Part shown: positions 22,201 to 33,991 of the stretch, piece by piece | How positions within the stretch are numbered: position 1 is the first letter of the stretch | Layout: each line of letters opens with the position of its first letter | From: Phallusia mammillata | Lineage: Eukaryota; Chordata; Ascidiacea; Phlebobranchia; Ascidiidae | Assembly: GCA_003260075.1 (NCBI GenBank) | Contig: QLIY01000034.1 | Coordinates: forward strand, 291,312-355,311 | Direction: 5' to 3' | Length of the DNA: 64,000 bases | The notes under the pieces: generated by a model | What the model was told of the DNA's origin: nothing | Seen by the model: the letters and a program-made list of their open reading frames with translations, nothing else | The model's database searches: none | Translations under genes and position numbers: made by a program

Positions 22201-25200
22201 TAAACTGTGTGCCATACATAAGTGTGATTTACATCTTGTGAGCTACATAACCTTTCATGCTTTAGGGCTAGTTGGATGTACACGACAACACTAAAACTTG
22301 CTTTTGATTCTTAAAGCTGTTACAATAAAGTTACATTAATTTCTTTAAACAACAATTTAAGTTTACTTCTTACACTTTAATGTTTGTTGTAAGAGAGAAT
22401 TGTTCCTAGGGGGTGCGTGGATGCTGAATCATTAAGGTTGGTTAGGACTATTCTATTTAAGCAATTACAGAAAGGGGAGCAAAAATTGGTTAGTGATTTG
22501 AAAGGGGGTGCGAAAATTAGTTGGTGATTTGAAAGGGGTGCAGCAAGGAAAAAAGGTTAAGAACCACTGCTTTAAAAGTTTAAAAATGATTTAGAGACTT
22601 ATCATATCATTCAAACAACTCATACAGAAGTTTGCTTTAAATCACTTTTGACTTCAACTTAAAGCTTGTTGCAGTTGTGCTGTTTTTTGTTTGTCGCTTG
22701 TCTTGTATTCTGTTAACTTTTGTTTACTTAATCAATAAATATGAAAATTTATATTTGTTGCAGATAGTTGTAACCAGATGGGCAAGTTAATCGACACCAA
22801 ACTAGAAGCCATTGATCGAAAGCATTTGGAGCTCACACTACTCAATGAAAAAATTTTGGATTCTCTTAAACTTTATGATTCGTAAGTTTATTAATATTCA
22901 TACTTTTACCACATATATTATATACATTTATATGTGCCTCTGTGATAGGTCAAAGTATATGTATTTTTTATTCAATACTTAATATGTCTTATCTGATTTC
23001 TTTGTGATGCATTTGAAAGTGAAAACACCTTTTCCATGTATGGTAAACAATGTTAAAAATAACCTTGATTTAGAAGCTTTTATAATTAAATGACAATTGA
23101 AACATAATCTCTAGGGATGGGCCAGGCTGAGCCAGAACCCGAGTACTCGGTACCGAGCATCGCTGTTTTTGATGCTAGGTGCTCGGCTGCGCAGTTGCAC
23201 AAACTGATCTGAGCATTAAATTTGCATATTCATACCCTACTAACATACGAAACTAGCAGTGATGGGACGATACCAGGTTTTGAAGCGAGTACGGATACCG
23301 AGTATGAGTACCACTTGTATATACCTTCGATACCGAGTACGAGTATCGCTACCACTGAAATCGTCAATACCGGGTACCCGACCAATCAGTAGAAACTAGT
23401 GTTTGAAAGGGTATCCAAGAACCAAAAATGACTGTTTTATTTGTAATGCGTTAGATAGTGAAAACAAAACGCATACGAAACTAGTTCTGGGGGCTGTACA
23501 GCTTCACACACCGCTGGCGACGTAAGCGACCTTGTAATGCTAAAATTAGTGTGGAATAGGACCTGTTTGTGATGTCACAATGCACCCGAGCGTGCTCAGC
23601 CAAACCCCCCCCCCTGCTCGGTGCTCGACCAAACAGAACATTTGCAGTTTCGGCCCATCCCTGATAATCTCCACTGTGCATTTTGGTTCTGTTGAGATTT
23701 GTTACTAAACCTTGCTTACTTACATATACAGGTTAATGAAACAGATGCCAGTATATCCAGCTGCACAACAGTATATGCCAGGACAGATGCCCCCTGTTGC
23801 TGGTATGCATGGTCAGCCAGGACCAGCAATGATGGCAGGATACCAACCTGGTCCGTATCAAGTTGGTAATAATGCTTATATGCCACCTGGTACAGTACAG
23901 GTAATAATATTTTAATGAGTGTTAAGTTGTACATAAAACTTTGTAGATGTTCTATTCAGTTTTTACACTTGTTTGTAGACTGGGGGTAATTGTTTTAAGA
24001 AAGTAAAAAAGTAGTAATGAGTTTTACTCATAAAAATAGTAATGAGTTTTAAGTGAGCTAGTGTTAAGTCCTTTACTGCATTTTGTGGTAAAGGCCTTAA
24101 AGTCTGTTGTAATTAACTTAAGTTGTTGGTCATGCAATGGCAAGGAGATTAATAAGGAGAAAAGGTCATGGGCAATAGGTGTAATTTTATTTTAAAATTA
24201 AAAAAAAACAACTTAGCCATTATATTTCCTAGCAGCACAAAAAACTTATTTAATGAAGTCAATTCTGTATTTTTTTCATTTTATGAACATTATTCAAAGG
24301 TCCCACCTGCAACTGCACCTGGCCCATCAGGGGCTCCACCCTCAGTTCCTCCAGCACAAACCGCATACAACCCAATGTATCAGGTAGAATTTGCAATGCA
24401 GTTCCTCAGTTTGTTACTATTTTCACTTTCTTCAATGCATTCTTTGTACTCTTGTAGCAAGCTGCATACCCAGTTACCAATGGCAACGTGACATCACTTG
24501 ACCCACAGCAACAAGGAATGATGCAACAACCAAGTATGTTTGTTTTTTGCCCATAGTTTTATTGGACAGTTGCGATCATTTTTTTCAGATATCTTTTAAT
24601 TTTCGTTTACCATCAAAATATATTGCATTAAAAAAATCATCTCAATTTTTGTTGCATGGTTTTTAATGTGTGATTTATTGAGCTGATTCATAAATATTTC
24701 ACAATTTTTCTTTAAAAAAACAAACAAAATTTTCATGCAATTCCATTGATTTTTTTGCCCTACCAGGCTCATTCACTACAGCATATGCACCACAAAACTA
24801 CGCCACAGTTCCAAGGTAGGCTCTGTCATATGATTTTCCATTGCCTTAATCAAGGTTACAAAAATTCGGTGAATTCAGCCAGATTATCACCATTGCATGA
24901 ATTGTTTTTACATGTGCCTATAAGTTACTAATTGAGTGTCTTTGTAGCTCTGGGCCAGTACCCCCAGGTGCAGCATATGGCTCCCCAATGATGTCCCAGT
25001 ATGGAGAACAGGTGATTAAAATCCCTACAGCTTATGTACAGTTTTCATGCTTCTTCCTAATCAATTAGGGGAATTTTAAATTTTTGACGTATGTAGAATG
25101 TATATATGTAAAAGTTTTTTTTTAACTTTGGTGTTAGACTGAGTAAAGACTTTACACATACACTTAGTACTAAGCTTTGACATTTTTGTTACTCCATACT

Positions 25201-25636
25201 AAACTTTGCAAATTGATAAGTAAAATCAGTGACAGTATAAGTTCTGGCTGCGATTAACTGTATATGTTACATTGCACTCAAGAATAAAAATGTGCCAATG
25301 TAAAACCGACTGTGTTTAACCAAAACAACACTTTTAGTAATAGACCAAAACCATCAACTGTCAATCCCTGTTTGCTTTTTTTAACCATAGAAATTGCCAA
25401 GAAGATATATAGAGACTATGAGCATAAATCTGATTTGCGTTCAGTTATTGCCTGTTGACTGTTTTAAAGTGCATTTAACAGTATTACATTGAAACCGTGT
25501 GGGAGAAATGCACACCTGATACTTTACTTACTTTCTTTGTTTCATTCAGGCAAACCATGCCCCTGGGGGTTACCCACATGGTGGTTCCCCTAGCCACTAT
25601 CCCACCAATCAGGCATCCAGTCAACCACTCATGTGA
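19206..25636 (+). CDS. STAM: Signal-transducing adaptor molecule (ESCRT-0 subunit), sixteen exons
   Basis: Exons are 19206-19248, 19365-19449, 19527-19662, 19737-19855, 19940-20094, 20530-20673, 20763-20871, 21295-21523, 22007-22094, 22764-22881, 23732-23900, 24300-24383, 24458-24533, 24767-24815, 24948-25011 and 25550-25636. They total 1755 nt for 584 residues. Domains in order are a VHS domain (about 1-145, [20 protein letters not shown] start), a ubiquitin-interacting motif ([16 protein letters not shown], near 175-190), an SH3 domain (ALYDFEA at 238 to LFPSNFV), and a GAT/coiled-coil segment in exons 9-10. A Pro/Gln/Tyr-rich tail follows. STAM pairs with HGS on endosomes to sort ubiquitinated receptors. 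It is slightly longer than human STAM (540) because of an acidic stretch after SH3 and the tail. Introns hold transposon copies at 22407-22569 and 23112-23663. Confidence 0.95.
22407..22569. repeat. Truncated hAT-type remnant in a STAM intron
   Basis: The right end AAGGTTAAGAACCACTG is a hAT terminus. The body has two near-tandem GATTTGAAAGGGG(G)TGC units. No matching left terminus is seen. Confidence 0.5.
23112..23663. mobile_element. hAT-type element in a STAM intron with a nested insertion
   Basis: The ends TAGGGATGGGCC and GGCCCATCCCTG are inverted. A perfect target duplication ATAATCTC lies at 23104-23111 and 23664-23671. The ends are rich in GTACTCGGTACCGAG-type repeats. A second element (23257-23391) is inserted within it. 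Confidence 0.88.
23257..23391. mobile_element. Small element nested inside the 23112-23663 hAT copy
   Basis: Begins CAGTGATGGGACGATACC and is bracketed by a perfect 8-bp duplication GAAACTAG at 23249-23256 and 23392-23399. The interior repeats GATACCGAGTA motifs resembling its host, so related elements transpose into each other. Confidence 0.75.
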
Positions 25637-26264
25637 TCCAAAGTGACCAATCAAAACCTGACCGGTGCAATTGCAGCCATGTTGTAGTAACCTAAACGCC
25701 AGTGTTCTCCTTACTATAACTGATATTCAAGTCATACCACTTAAGGACATAAACGGTTTTGCCTTAATGCTTAAGATAATGCATAATGTTGCGTAAACCT
25801 TGCTTATGAATGAGCATTTGCGTTGCTGATTGTTGAATGAATACCGGAATATGGCAATGACAATAGACTGGAAACGCTGTGGTTAAGCCTCAAGGCTTTT
25901 TTACGTACAAATTGTCCCATAATCATTTCAGACTGTTGCTTGAATTCTATGTCAGCATTTTAAAGGGAACACTGGCCCCATTATATTGTGTACAAACCAC
26001 GGCGCACTTTACAGAAATGTTGCTATTCTATTTATTTGTCTACTGCGCCCCTTCTATTGTTTCAGTTTAATTTGTTTATGTGTGTGTTACCCTTTGTGTA
26101 TAAACCACATGTATTGTTATGAATGTATATTGTTAGTCGGCAATTTCCTGTTCTTAAGGCCTCCTTATCTAACGTTACTTGCGATTGACGTTTATCAAAA
26201 TCAGTTTAAACACAATAATGGTTCGGTTTCTTTTCCTTTATTCAAAGCCGTTTTGTTATCAGTA

Positions 26265-26435
26265 CAGTACACCTCGGTTAATCTGTACCAGTTTGAGCCG
26301 AAAAAAATCTTTCCGGATGACGCGAAGATCCGGATTAACCGATGTCGAATAGTTAAAGCCTTACCATATTACAAATAATTTGTACCTTAAGTTTTGCCTG
26401 AATTAGTCGAAGATCCGGTTTACCAAGGTTTACTG
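26265..26435. mobile_element. pogo/Tigger-like MITE with TA target duplication
   Basis: The ends CAGTACACCTCGGTTAA and TTTACCAAGGTTTACTG are imperfectly inverted, with TA on both outer sides (26263-26264 and 26436-26437). The GGATTAACCGA / GGTTTACC internal motifs and TA duplication fit pogo-type Tc1/mariner elements rather than hAT. Only 171 bp, non-coding. Confidence 0.7.
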
Positions 26436-26632
26436 TATAAAGGTTTTACTATGTCCCGGTTTTAAATGAACTCCTGTCACACCCTAGCCTGGACTTTTGG
26501 CTTGTTTTTTTTTTAACATTATAAGGACCATTGAAACCACGCCAACATGGAACTGATTTTCATTTATTCGATGCCGTTTAATGTTACACTTGAGTCACTA
26601 TATCAGCCAGCTAATTTTTTACCCCTACCGGA

Positions 26633-26638
26633 AATAAA
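26633..26638 (+). promoter_or_regulatory. Candidate polyadenylation signal of STAM
   Basis: AATAAA about 1 kb past the STAM stop codon. A second lies near 26685. Which is used cannot be told from sequence alone. Confidence 0.35.
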
Positions 26639-27938
26639 TGTTAAAATGCATTTGACCAAAATGTGTCCAACCTGGTCAAAAAAGCAATAAATTACTGCAC
26701 AGAAGTTGAAAGCCGTCGCTGCTTGCCGTATCCAACCACTTCCTTATGTTTTCAACAGTAATGCATTTGCAACTGATTGGCTTAAAGATAGTGTGAAGTG
26801 GCTAGGGTGGACATACTGTGCATAAATACTGCGCTATTGTTAACGACAACTGCTGGTGGTTTCCTGTTTTACTTGTTATCTGTTGCGCGTCACCACGCAC
26901 GTAAGTGTTTCTTTTGCGACGTTTTGCAGACGAAATTGCCTATAATACAAGCAAACCCAATCGCTACCCTTTTCAGCCTGCTTTCAGGTGTACCATGAGC
27001 TCTTTGCTCTAATAGATATTCTCCATTTTGGTTCAAAGTGTTTTGGCGTCAGTTGGCTGCAATCTCATAGACTTCAACCTGATTTTGTATTAATGCATAG
27101 TTACGCCAACGGCCATTACAATATTCTTTATTGGTTTGCTATGGGTCCCTTACCTAATGGGACACATTTAGATTTCACTTGTTTGGTTTATCGTTTACCG
27201 CTTTAACCTTCAACAATAGGTTAAACTTTAAATAATGTCTAAAGGCAATATGTTCGCCACCCTTTTTAGTTTATTGGTGGTTTTATTGCCAAAGTGAAAT
27301 TTTGATCTACTGGAAGGATTGTACCAAAACGAACAGATAAAACATTGAATTGTATGCAGTGAGTTTATTAAGAATAGGTAAGGGCACGTTTGGTTGTTCA
27401 TTTGAAATCAGCATTTTTGTTTTAATACTAAATTTTCTTCCATGGCAGGGCAAAGAATTCAGGCGACTTGCAGTTGATGTAGAAAGGTCTCCAAGGAGCG
27501 AAGTTGCTGATGTGAACTCTGGCTCGACATTCTCGTTTGAACTGTAACATTCACAATTTTCTGAGTTGGTTAATTTTTTCCCCACCACTATACAAACAAT
27601 TGCTAGCAGGCATAGTGTAGATTTTTCAGTTGTTTTTTAGCCTACTGGCGGTAGTAAAACGCAAACTTTAGCTTAATTAAACTTATACCGTTAAATTTAA
27701 ATCAAAAACAGGTTGTTCGCCACTTTTCAAAATCTTATGCTTGCTCGTCACAAGGCTACGTAGGCTATGTGATAATCACGTCGGGTTCGGACTTTAGTTT
27801 AATGGAACGGGTTTATTTTGGGCCTATAAAGCTTCACACTAGGTCTTATTTGCGTCGTAATCTAACTTTCGGGCTTTATTAAAGAATATACATTCGGGTT
27901 CGTGCCCATGCATTGACTTGTACTTCATGCAACATTTG

Positions 27939-28840
27939 TCAATTTACCGTTAATGTAGTTTCTGTGTCGGTGCAATTGAAAGTTTCCCTCCACAATCTTG
28001 CAACTCCGTCCACACAAGGCACAATTTCCTTGGCGTTGAATATCAGAAAAATCAGCTCTCCAGCAAGCGGCTGTGAAAGGGCAGATAAGGTCATAAAAGG
28101 TATAGTCTCAATTACTTTAATATAAAGCATACCATTCTACACCCTCCGAGAAATTGCACCAGTTCCAGTTTGGACTTAGTTTTGTTCATGTGCTCGCTCA
28201 TTGCCAAGTAGCCAGCCACTTGTATCTGGAAATGCAACAAGAATTAGTTTTAAGTGCTATAGGTTTCAGTGTGTTATTTGGCAGATGTGATCTAACCTTT
28301 TCACTGAGAAGGTCGTACACTGAAAGCGCTCGTCGTTCATTTAGCTCGTAGTGTCTTTGGTCGCGATCATGGACTTGTAGATTTTGTTCTGGGAGTAGAC
28401 ACGGTGGATTGCTTAAAGGCTTAGGAGCCACATTCTTGAAAGAAATTCGTCCCTAAGTTATGCGTATGTAAAACAGTACATCAAGTTAACACCATGGTGT
28501 GAAATCTAACCTTATAGGGATCCACATCGATAATAGAACTTCCACTGCCGTAATCTCCACCTAAATAAAGAAAAAAGCTTTATGCTAGGCTAGGCTACAA
28601 AAATGTCTTTGGACCTTTGGGCAAGATTTTAGAGTTTATTTTTTTACCTGCTTCATATTCGTAATAATATGGAAAGACTGGTCGCCCCAGAGAGGGCTTG
28701 GATGTTACTGGTCCTGTAGATGGCACAGTTCTGTTGTTCAACGGTACGGGAATCAACCAGTCTGCGTCTCCAGATTGTGCCTCTGCAAGCGAAAGGACGA
28801 TCGCCCCCATGCAAAGTGTTTTAATCACAAAGCGAATCAT
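27939..28840 (-). CDS. Unrecognised secreted protein, five exons
   Basis: Exons are 28840-28648, 28560-28511, 28452-28297, 28225-28133 and 28070-27939, totalling 624 nt for 207 residues with consistent phases (1, 0, 0, 0). The N-terminus is a signal peptide (MIRFVIKTLCMGAIVLSLAEA, cleavage likely before QSGD). A Pro/Ser/Thr-rich stretch and a PYYYEYEAGGDYGSGS linker follow. A charged middle (HDRDQRHYELNERRALSVYDL) comes next, and a C-terminal part with three of the four mature cysteines (GGCRM, VPCVDG, FNCTD). There are potential N-glycosylation sites at NRT, NKT and NCT. I do not recognise the family. The last exon is the least certain: the fourth exon could instead read on to a stop at 28112. 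It lies upstream of, and divergent from, the coiled-coil gene at 29068. Confidence 0.6.
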
Positions 28841-29067
28841 GCTATAAGGCATAGACGAATAAAAATATGTCTTTAAGAAATAAAAAAGCAATAAAGCATT
28901 ATTTTTCTAAAAAAAACTCCCCAGTTCTGAATAAAAAAAAAACAATTTTTGAGATCACATGTCAGTAAAACAATGGTTGATTATGACGTCTTCGGTGAAT
29001 AAAGCGCCATTTTGCCCAGGTTTGAAACTTTGGTTTTATTTCAAGAGGCGTACGTGGTTTGTTTGAA

Positions 29068-29334
29068 ATGGATCCTGCCACAGTAAGTTCAACTTTTCAG
29101 CGAGAATTCTTTAAACTTGAAAAACTGAGAAAGAGGTCTAAAGCTTGCATTAGAGAAACGGAACAGTTATTACAAACTTGTAAAGAAACAAACAAAGAAC
29201 TTGACCAACTCCGGCGGAGAGTTGATGCCCATATTGGCACTTTGCACGAAGCTAAAAGACAGGCTCAAGAAATTATTTGGCTAGAAAACAGACTCGCAAT
29301 GCTTGTTACATCTACGCCTGATGTAAAATTTTGA
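29068..29334 (+). CDS. Small coiled-coil protein, possibly KxDL/BORC-like
   Basis: An intronless frame of 88 residues starting MDPATVSSTF. An in-frame Met lies three codons earlier at 29059. It is almost entirely helical with heptad-like leucines (LEKLRKRSK, TEQLLQTCKETNKELDQLRRRV). The segment TLHEAKRQAQEI..LENRLA resembles the TLVEMKRDLDSI..LKGKLA end of KXDL1, a BLOC-1-related complex subunit. The defining KxDL residues are not kept, so the assignment is weak. An AATAAA follows at 29463-29468. An alternative view is that the GTAAGT at 29083 is a splice donor and the open frame is partly intronic, but the long conserved-looking helix argues for coding. Confidence 0.55.
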   Translation: MDPATVSSTFQREFFKLEKLRKRSKACIRETEQLLQTCKETNKELDQLRRRVDAHIGTLHEAKRQAQEIIWLENRLAMLVTSTPDVKF

Positions 29335-30395
29335 GTGCACAATACATGACTTTTTTGCAAGAACAGATTTACGCAGGTTCTGTAACCTCTAACGAATGAC
29401 TGCCACGAGATATATAAAATCGCTTTATGTACCCATTTGGAAAGTAAAAAGGCTTTGTTAATAATAAAGGGTGCAAGTCCAGTGCCTGGTGAAATTTGAC
29501 AGACGCCTGTCACCAATGGATTATGTTTTATCGCTCTTTGGCCTTCGACAGATGACACATGATAATAATCAACCGATGATGGTGACCAGCTGAAAGCACA
29601 GAGTATGTTTTGTTACGTTTCTACACAACGCACTTTCTTTTGATCTGTTGGCGTTCAGAAGCCGAAACCCGGTTGTACACACTTATAAGTGTATGTGGAT
29701 GTAAAGTAAAAAAATAAAATAGTTTGTTCCGTCATACTGACCAATAGAAACTAAACCGTGTTTAATGTGATACACTTTAAGGGCAGACATGCTCCTTTGG
29801 AGTTTGATAGTATTTTGGGTTTTAAACAACTTGGACCACTAAGGTGTACGACAAAAATCGGTGCCGATTTTTCGTATTTGCCCAAGCATTTGCGTTGAGA
29901 CAATAAATATGGGTAAGCCCCTGCGCGCATTTGATTTCTATTTGAGTAACACGTCGGCGGTCTATTTTACGCATGACTGCTGGGCAGACATGCCCTACGG
30001 TCTGGAAAATGCACGCGTTCAAATATGCGGCGTTAAGCGTATCCAGTAAGCAATAAAATGAACATAGGCTTTTGACAATGTTTTCTATAAGCTGTGTTAG
30101 TGTTGTTTCATGCTTAGAGTTACATATTTACGTGTATATTTGAGATTTATTTTATGTTTTTTTTTCTGCATTTGACGTCTTAAAACGTATTGTAGATTTT
30201 GCAGATGCATGTTATTGTTGCCTAAACAGCCAGTCAGGTTTAGGTTTTGATGTGATTTAATTTTGTGCTTATTATACTTATACTCACTTATTTAAATTGC
30301 AATTGTTCTTAATTGTTTGATAACCTATTATATATGTACTGTTGTATTTTATTGTTCTGTACCTCTTTCTAAGGGCAGTATAGATTCAAATAGAT
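29335..30395. other. Spacer upstream of STT3B
   Basis: AT-rich, no gene seen. A strong acceptor-like stretch (CTGTACCTCTTTCTAAGGGCAG) lies just before the STT3B start codon, ending at about 30377. It may close a 5'-UTR intron or receive a spliced leader. Confidence 0.45.
29463..29468 (+). promoter_or_regulatory. Candidate polyadenylation signal for the coiled-coil gene
   Basis: AATAAA about 130 bases after the stop codon at 29334. Confidence 0.5.
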
Positions 30396-33300
30396 ATGGC
30401 GACTGTGGGGTTGGAAGCCATTAAAAATCCAAATGCACTTACGTCTCTTATAACAGTTGTCGTTCTTGCACTGTGTTGCATTATTGGTTTCTCATCGAGA
30501 CTGTTTGCAGTGATTCGATTTGAAAGCATTATTCATGAATTTGATCCATGGTAAGCATAGCTTTAACTTGTTGGTTGTTGCACAACATTCTTATTGAAAA
30601 ATCCTGTTTGATATGCAATAAATGTCATCATAAACTGTCTATTTCTTGGCTGGCAATTGCAGTTTATGATTGTGTGACTTGGTTGTTAAAGCACAGGCCC
30701 AGTCTGCAGAACATGGCAGTCCCCGACGAGATCTCGTGCGTGTACGCGTGCCGTGTGCAAGACCAATTTCAGCTGACGCAAAGCTAGTAAAAGAGGTCTA
30801 GAAAGCCCAATTAAATGCCTTTGGTGCAAAATTTTCGTGTGCAAACCCCAAAACTTGGAGTGCACAAATTTTTTTCAAAAAAAATCGCGCGTGCAGCTAC
30901 CACACTCTTCAGACTGGGCACAGGCTACTAGGCACATTGTAACAATTATAGCACATGTAATCTATATATATGATAACTTCATTATGCCTTGATATGTAGA
31001 TTGTTGAATGGAGCTCGATTTTATAATTTCACATATTTTTTTCATATGCAGGTTTAACTACAGAGCAACACATCGTCTTTCAACATTTGGATTCTATGAC
31101 TTTCTAAATTGGTTTGATGAAAGAGCATGGTATCCCCTGGGAAGGATAGTCGGGGGCACGGTATAATACAAACAATCTACTGTATTCTGATTGGAAAAAT
31201 GTCTTATTATCAAATATGTGTGGCAATTCATAACTTTCCTATTGCTCAATTGGCAATTAAAATAAATCATCCAACATTTTTGCATCTTATTCTGTGTCTC
31301 TTCTTTAAGGCAAATATCATTGGTGTGAAAAAGAAAACATATTTTTGCTTTATTTGTTTGATTGCAGCTGCATCCTACTTCACAATCGCTTTATTTTATC
31401 TTTTAAAATACCAATAAACATTTGCCTACAGATTTATCCTGGATTGATGGTAACTGCTGGGTTAATGCATTGGATTCTCAACAGTCTACACATTACAGTG
31501 CACATTCGAGATGTTTGTGTGTTTCTTGCTCCAGTGTTTAGTGGCTTTACATCAATTGCCACATACTTTTTGACCAAGGAGCTTTGGGACACGGGTGCTG
31601 CTTTATTTGCGGCTTGCTTTATTGCAGTGGGTAAGTAAACTGAGTGTGGCTTTTCAGTTGGAATGAGTAAACAAGTGTATGTGATGGAAAGTCCTATGTA
31701 AGGATTTATGAGCTCTTATACAGCGTTTACCTAACGTCACTGTTAAAAATTACTGCAGCCTATTTGGTAGTTTTGTATCTGATTAACGATTTAAGTGCTT
31801 TTTTACTTTGAACAATTTTAAAAATGAATGGAGATATAAATACATTTACTAAAAATATAACATAGTTATCATGTATTTAACACATTGCAAAGTTGGAAAA
31901 GTGTGTTGAATATATTACTATGAAAAATTACTATGGCCTATTTAATAGTTTTGTATCCTGCACAATGATTTAAAAGTGTTTTTGTACCTAAAATGATAAA
32001 TTTGATTGGAATGTTAAAATGTATTAAATATTTCATACAAAAACACATCAGGTATTAACTTTGTCATCCAACAGTTCCAGGGTATATTTCCCGCTCTGTT
32101 GCTGGGAGTTATGACAATGAAGGTGTTGCCATCTTTGCTCTACAGTTTACATACTTCCTGTGGATTAAAGCCTTAAAAACAGGATCTGTCTTTTGGGCTG
32201 CATGTACAGCATTGTCTTATTTCTACATGGTATGAATTTATTGTTTTTTTTACTACATGGCATATATACATAGCAATTTAATTACTGTCCTTATTGCTGC
32301 TCTATAGACGAAATTCATAAAAGCAATATTAAGCTTCCACAAGATAATGACCGCCAATCCGGCATACGCCCTTCTCGATATAAACAAACATGTTGCTATA
32401 TAGTCATATCTTGGTTATCAGATTTTAAGGCGGTCTATCTTGATCTGGGTGATCTAATTTGAGGTCTGCGAAAGTGGATTTATATCATACAGATAATATG
32501 TGTGTGTGTACAATCTGGGTCCAAAGTTGAGTAACAATGTGATAATGAGAACCAAAGACTATGGTAAAAATCTACTATGATGATTGTCACATTTATATTA
32601 TGTGTGTATATAAATAATTTTGAAAATTCCAATTACAAGACTTGATAAAATTTTGATGGTGTTTCAGGTGTCGGCTTGGGGTGGATATGTCTTTATTATA
32701 AATTTAATTCCACTGCATGTCTTTGTTCTTCTGCTAATGCAAAGATTTTCTCGACGAGTTTATGTTGGTGGGTGCCTGTTTCGAAATTGCTTTATGTAAA
32801 GTCAGCGTTTGCATTCACTATAAGTTTAAGAATAGCAAACTCTTTTACTACTATTACCTGTTAAAAATATATTTTTTAAAGTTTATTTATTTTTTGTAAT
32901 GTACCACTAAATGTGTGTAAAGGTCATTTAGGTGAAACTTTGTCCAGTATTTAGGTCTTTGTATTCATGCTTTGATAATAAATTTCAACTGTATATGGTT
33001 TTAAATTTTAAAACTATTTCATATGTTACAGCATACACAACTTTTTTCATCCTTGGTTTACTTTGTTCAATGCAAATTCCATTCGTTGGTTTCCAGCCAA
33101 TCAGAACCAGTGAACACATGGCATCTGCAGGTACTAAAAAATTTTAAAAAATGCAAATTTTATTTCAAACATTGCTTAATAAATAGTTTGTGTCATTACT
33201 GGTTTGACATAGAGAATAAAATACTAGGTGTTTTCGTAATATGCAAGCTCAAAATTTTTGTGATTATTACAGGGGTATTTCTTCTGCTTCAAGTATATTG

Positions 33301-33936
33301 TTTTCTCGACTACATTCGATCAAAAACTTCAAAAGCCCAATTCAGATCACTTTTCTTCTTTACAATCCTTGTCATTTGTGGAGGATTATTCCTTGGCGTT
33401 GTTGTCTTGACATGGGCAGGTAATGTAATCTTGTTAGTCGTCTGGCGATTTTATCATATTCCAAGGATATAATCTTTGTAGATTGGTGTCTTTGGCACAC
33501 ATTGTCAAAGTGTTTACTTTTCTGTCAAAATGATATACCTTTTTGATTTTAATCATGAAGACAACATGATTTTGCATATACTGTAGTCTGTACGTTCAAT
33601 TCAGATTCAACTAGACTATTACTTTTTTATAGCCCCTGGGCACATAGCTGCAGTTATGTTTGTCTGCGTGTTGTAAATTTTGGCAACAAATTTCTTGCTA
33701 CAGTTGTTTTAATTAAAATAGATTAAGGTATGCAACAGACACATTTGTGTACCACCAGAGTCATTATACACCATTTTATGGCCTGCAGGCTTGCAGACTT
33801 TGTCACATGAAATAACACAAGAATTTTTTTTTGCACTGCCATAAATTACCGCCCTGAACAGAAGTTGGCTTATTTTTCCAAGCATATCAATTTTAAGCTA
33901 CGGTTAAAATGTAAAATAACCATTAAAATCTTCCTT

Positions 33937-33991
<55 letters not shown>

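Larger units (their letters stand above)
25637..27938. other. STAM 3' region and spacer
   Basis: AT-rich sequence with the Tc1/pogo-like MITE at 26265-26435 and a candidate STAM polyadenylation signal at 26633-26638. Opposed open frames at 27307-27588 (minus) and 27350-27547 (plus) overlap each other. Neither shows a family signature, and I leave both uncalled. Confidence 0.5.

Noticed and set aside
27307..27588. Overlapping opposite-strand frames that might extend the secreted gene or STAM
   Set aside because: Both neighbours already close with consistent stops, and neither frame shows homology.
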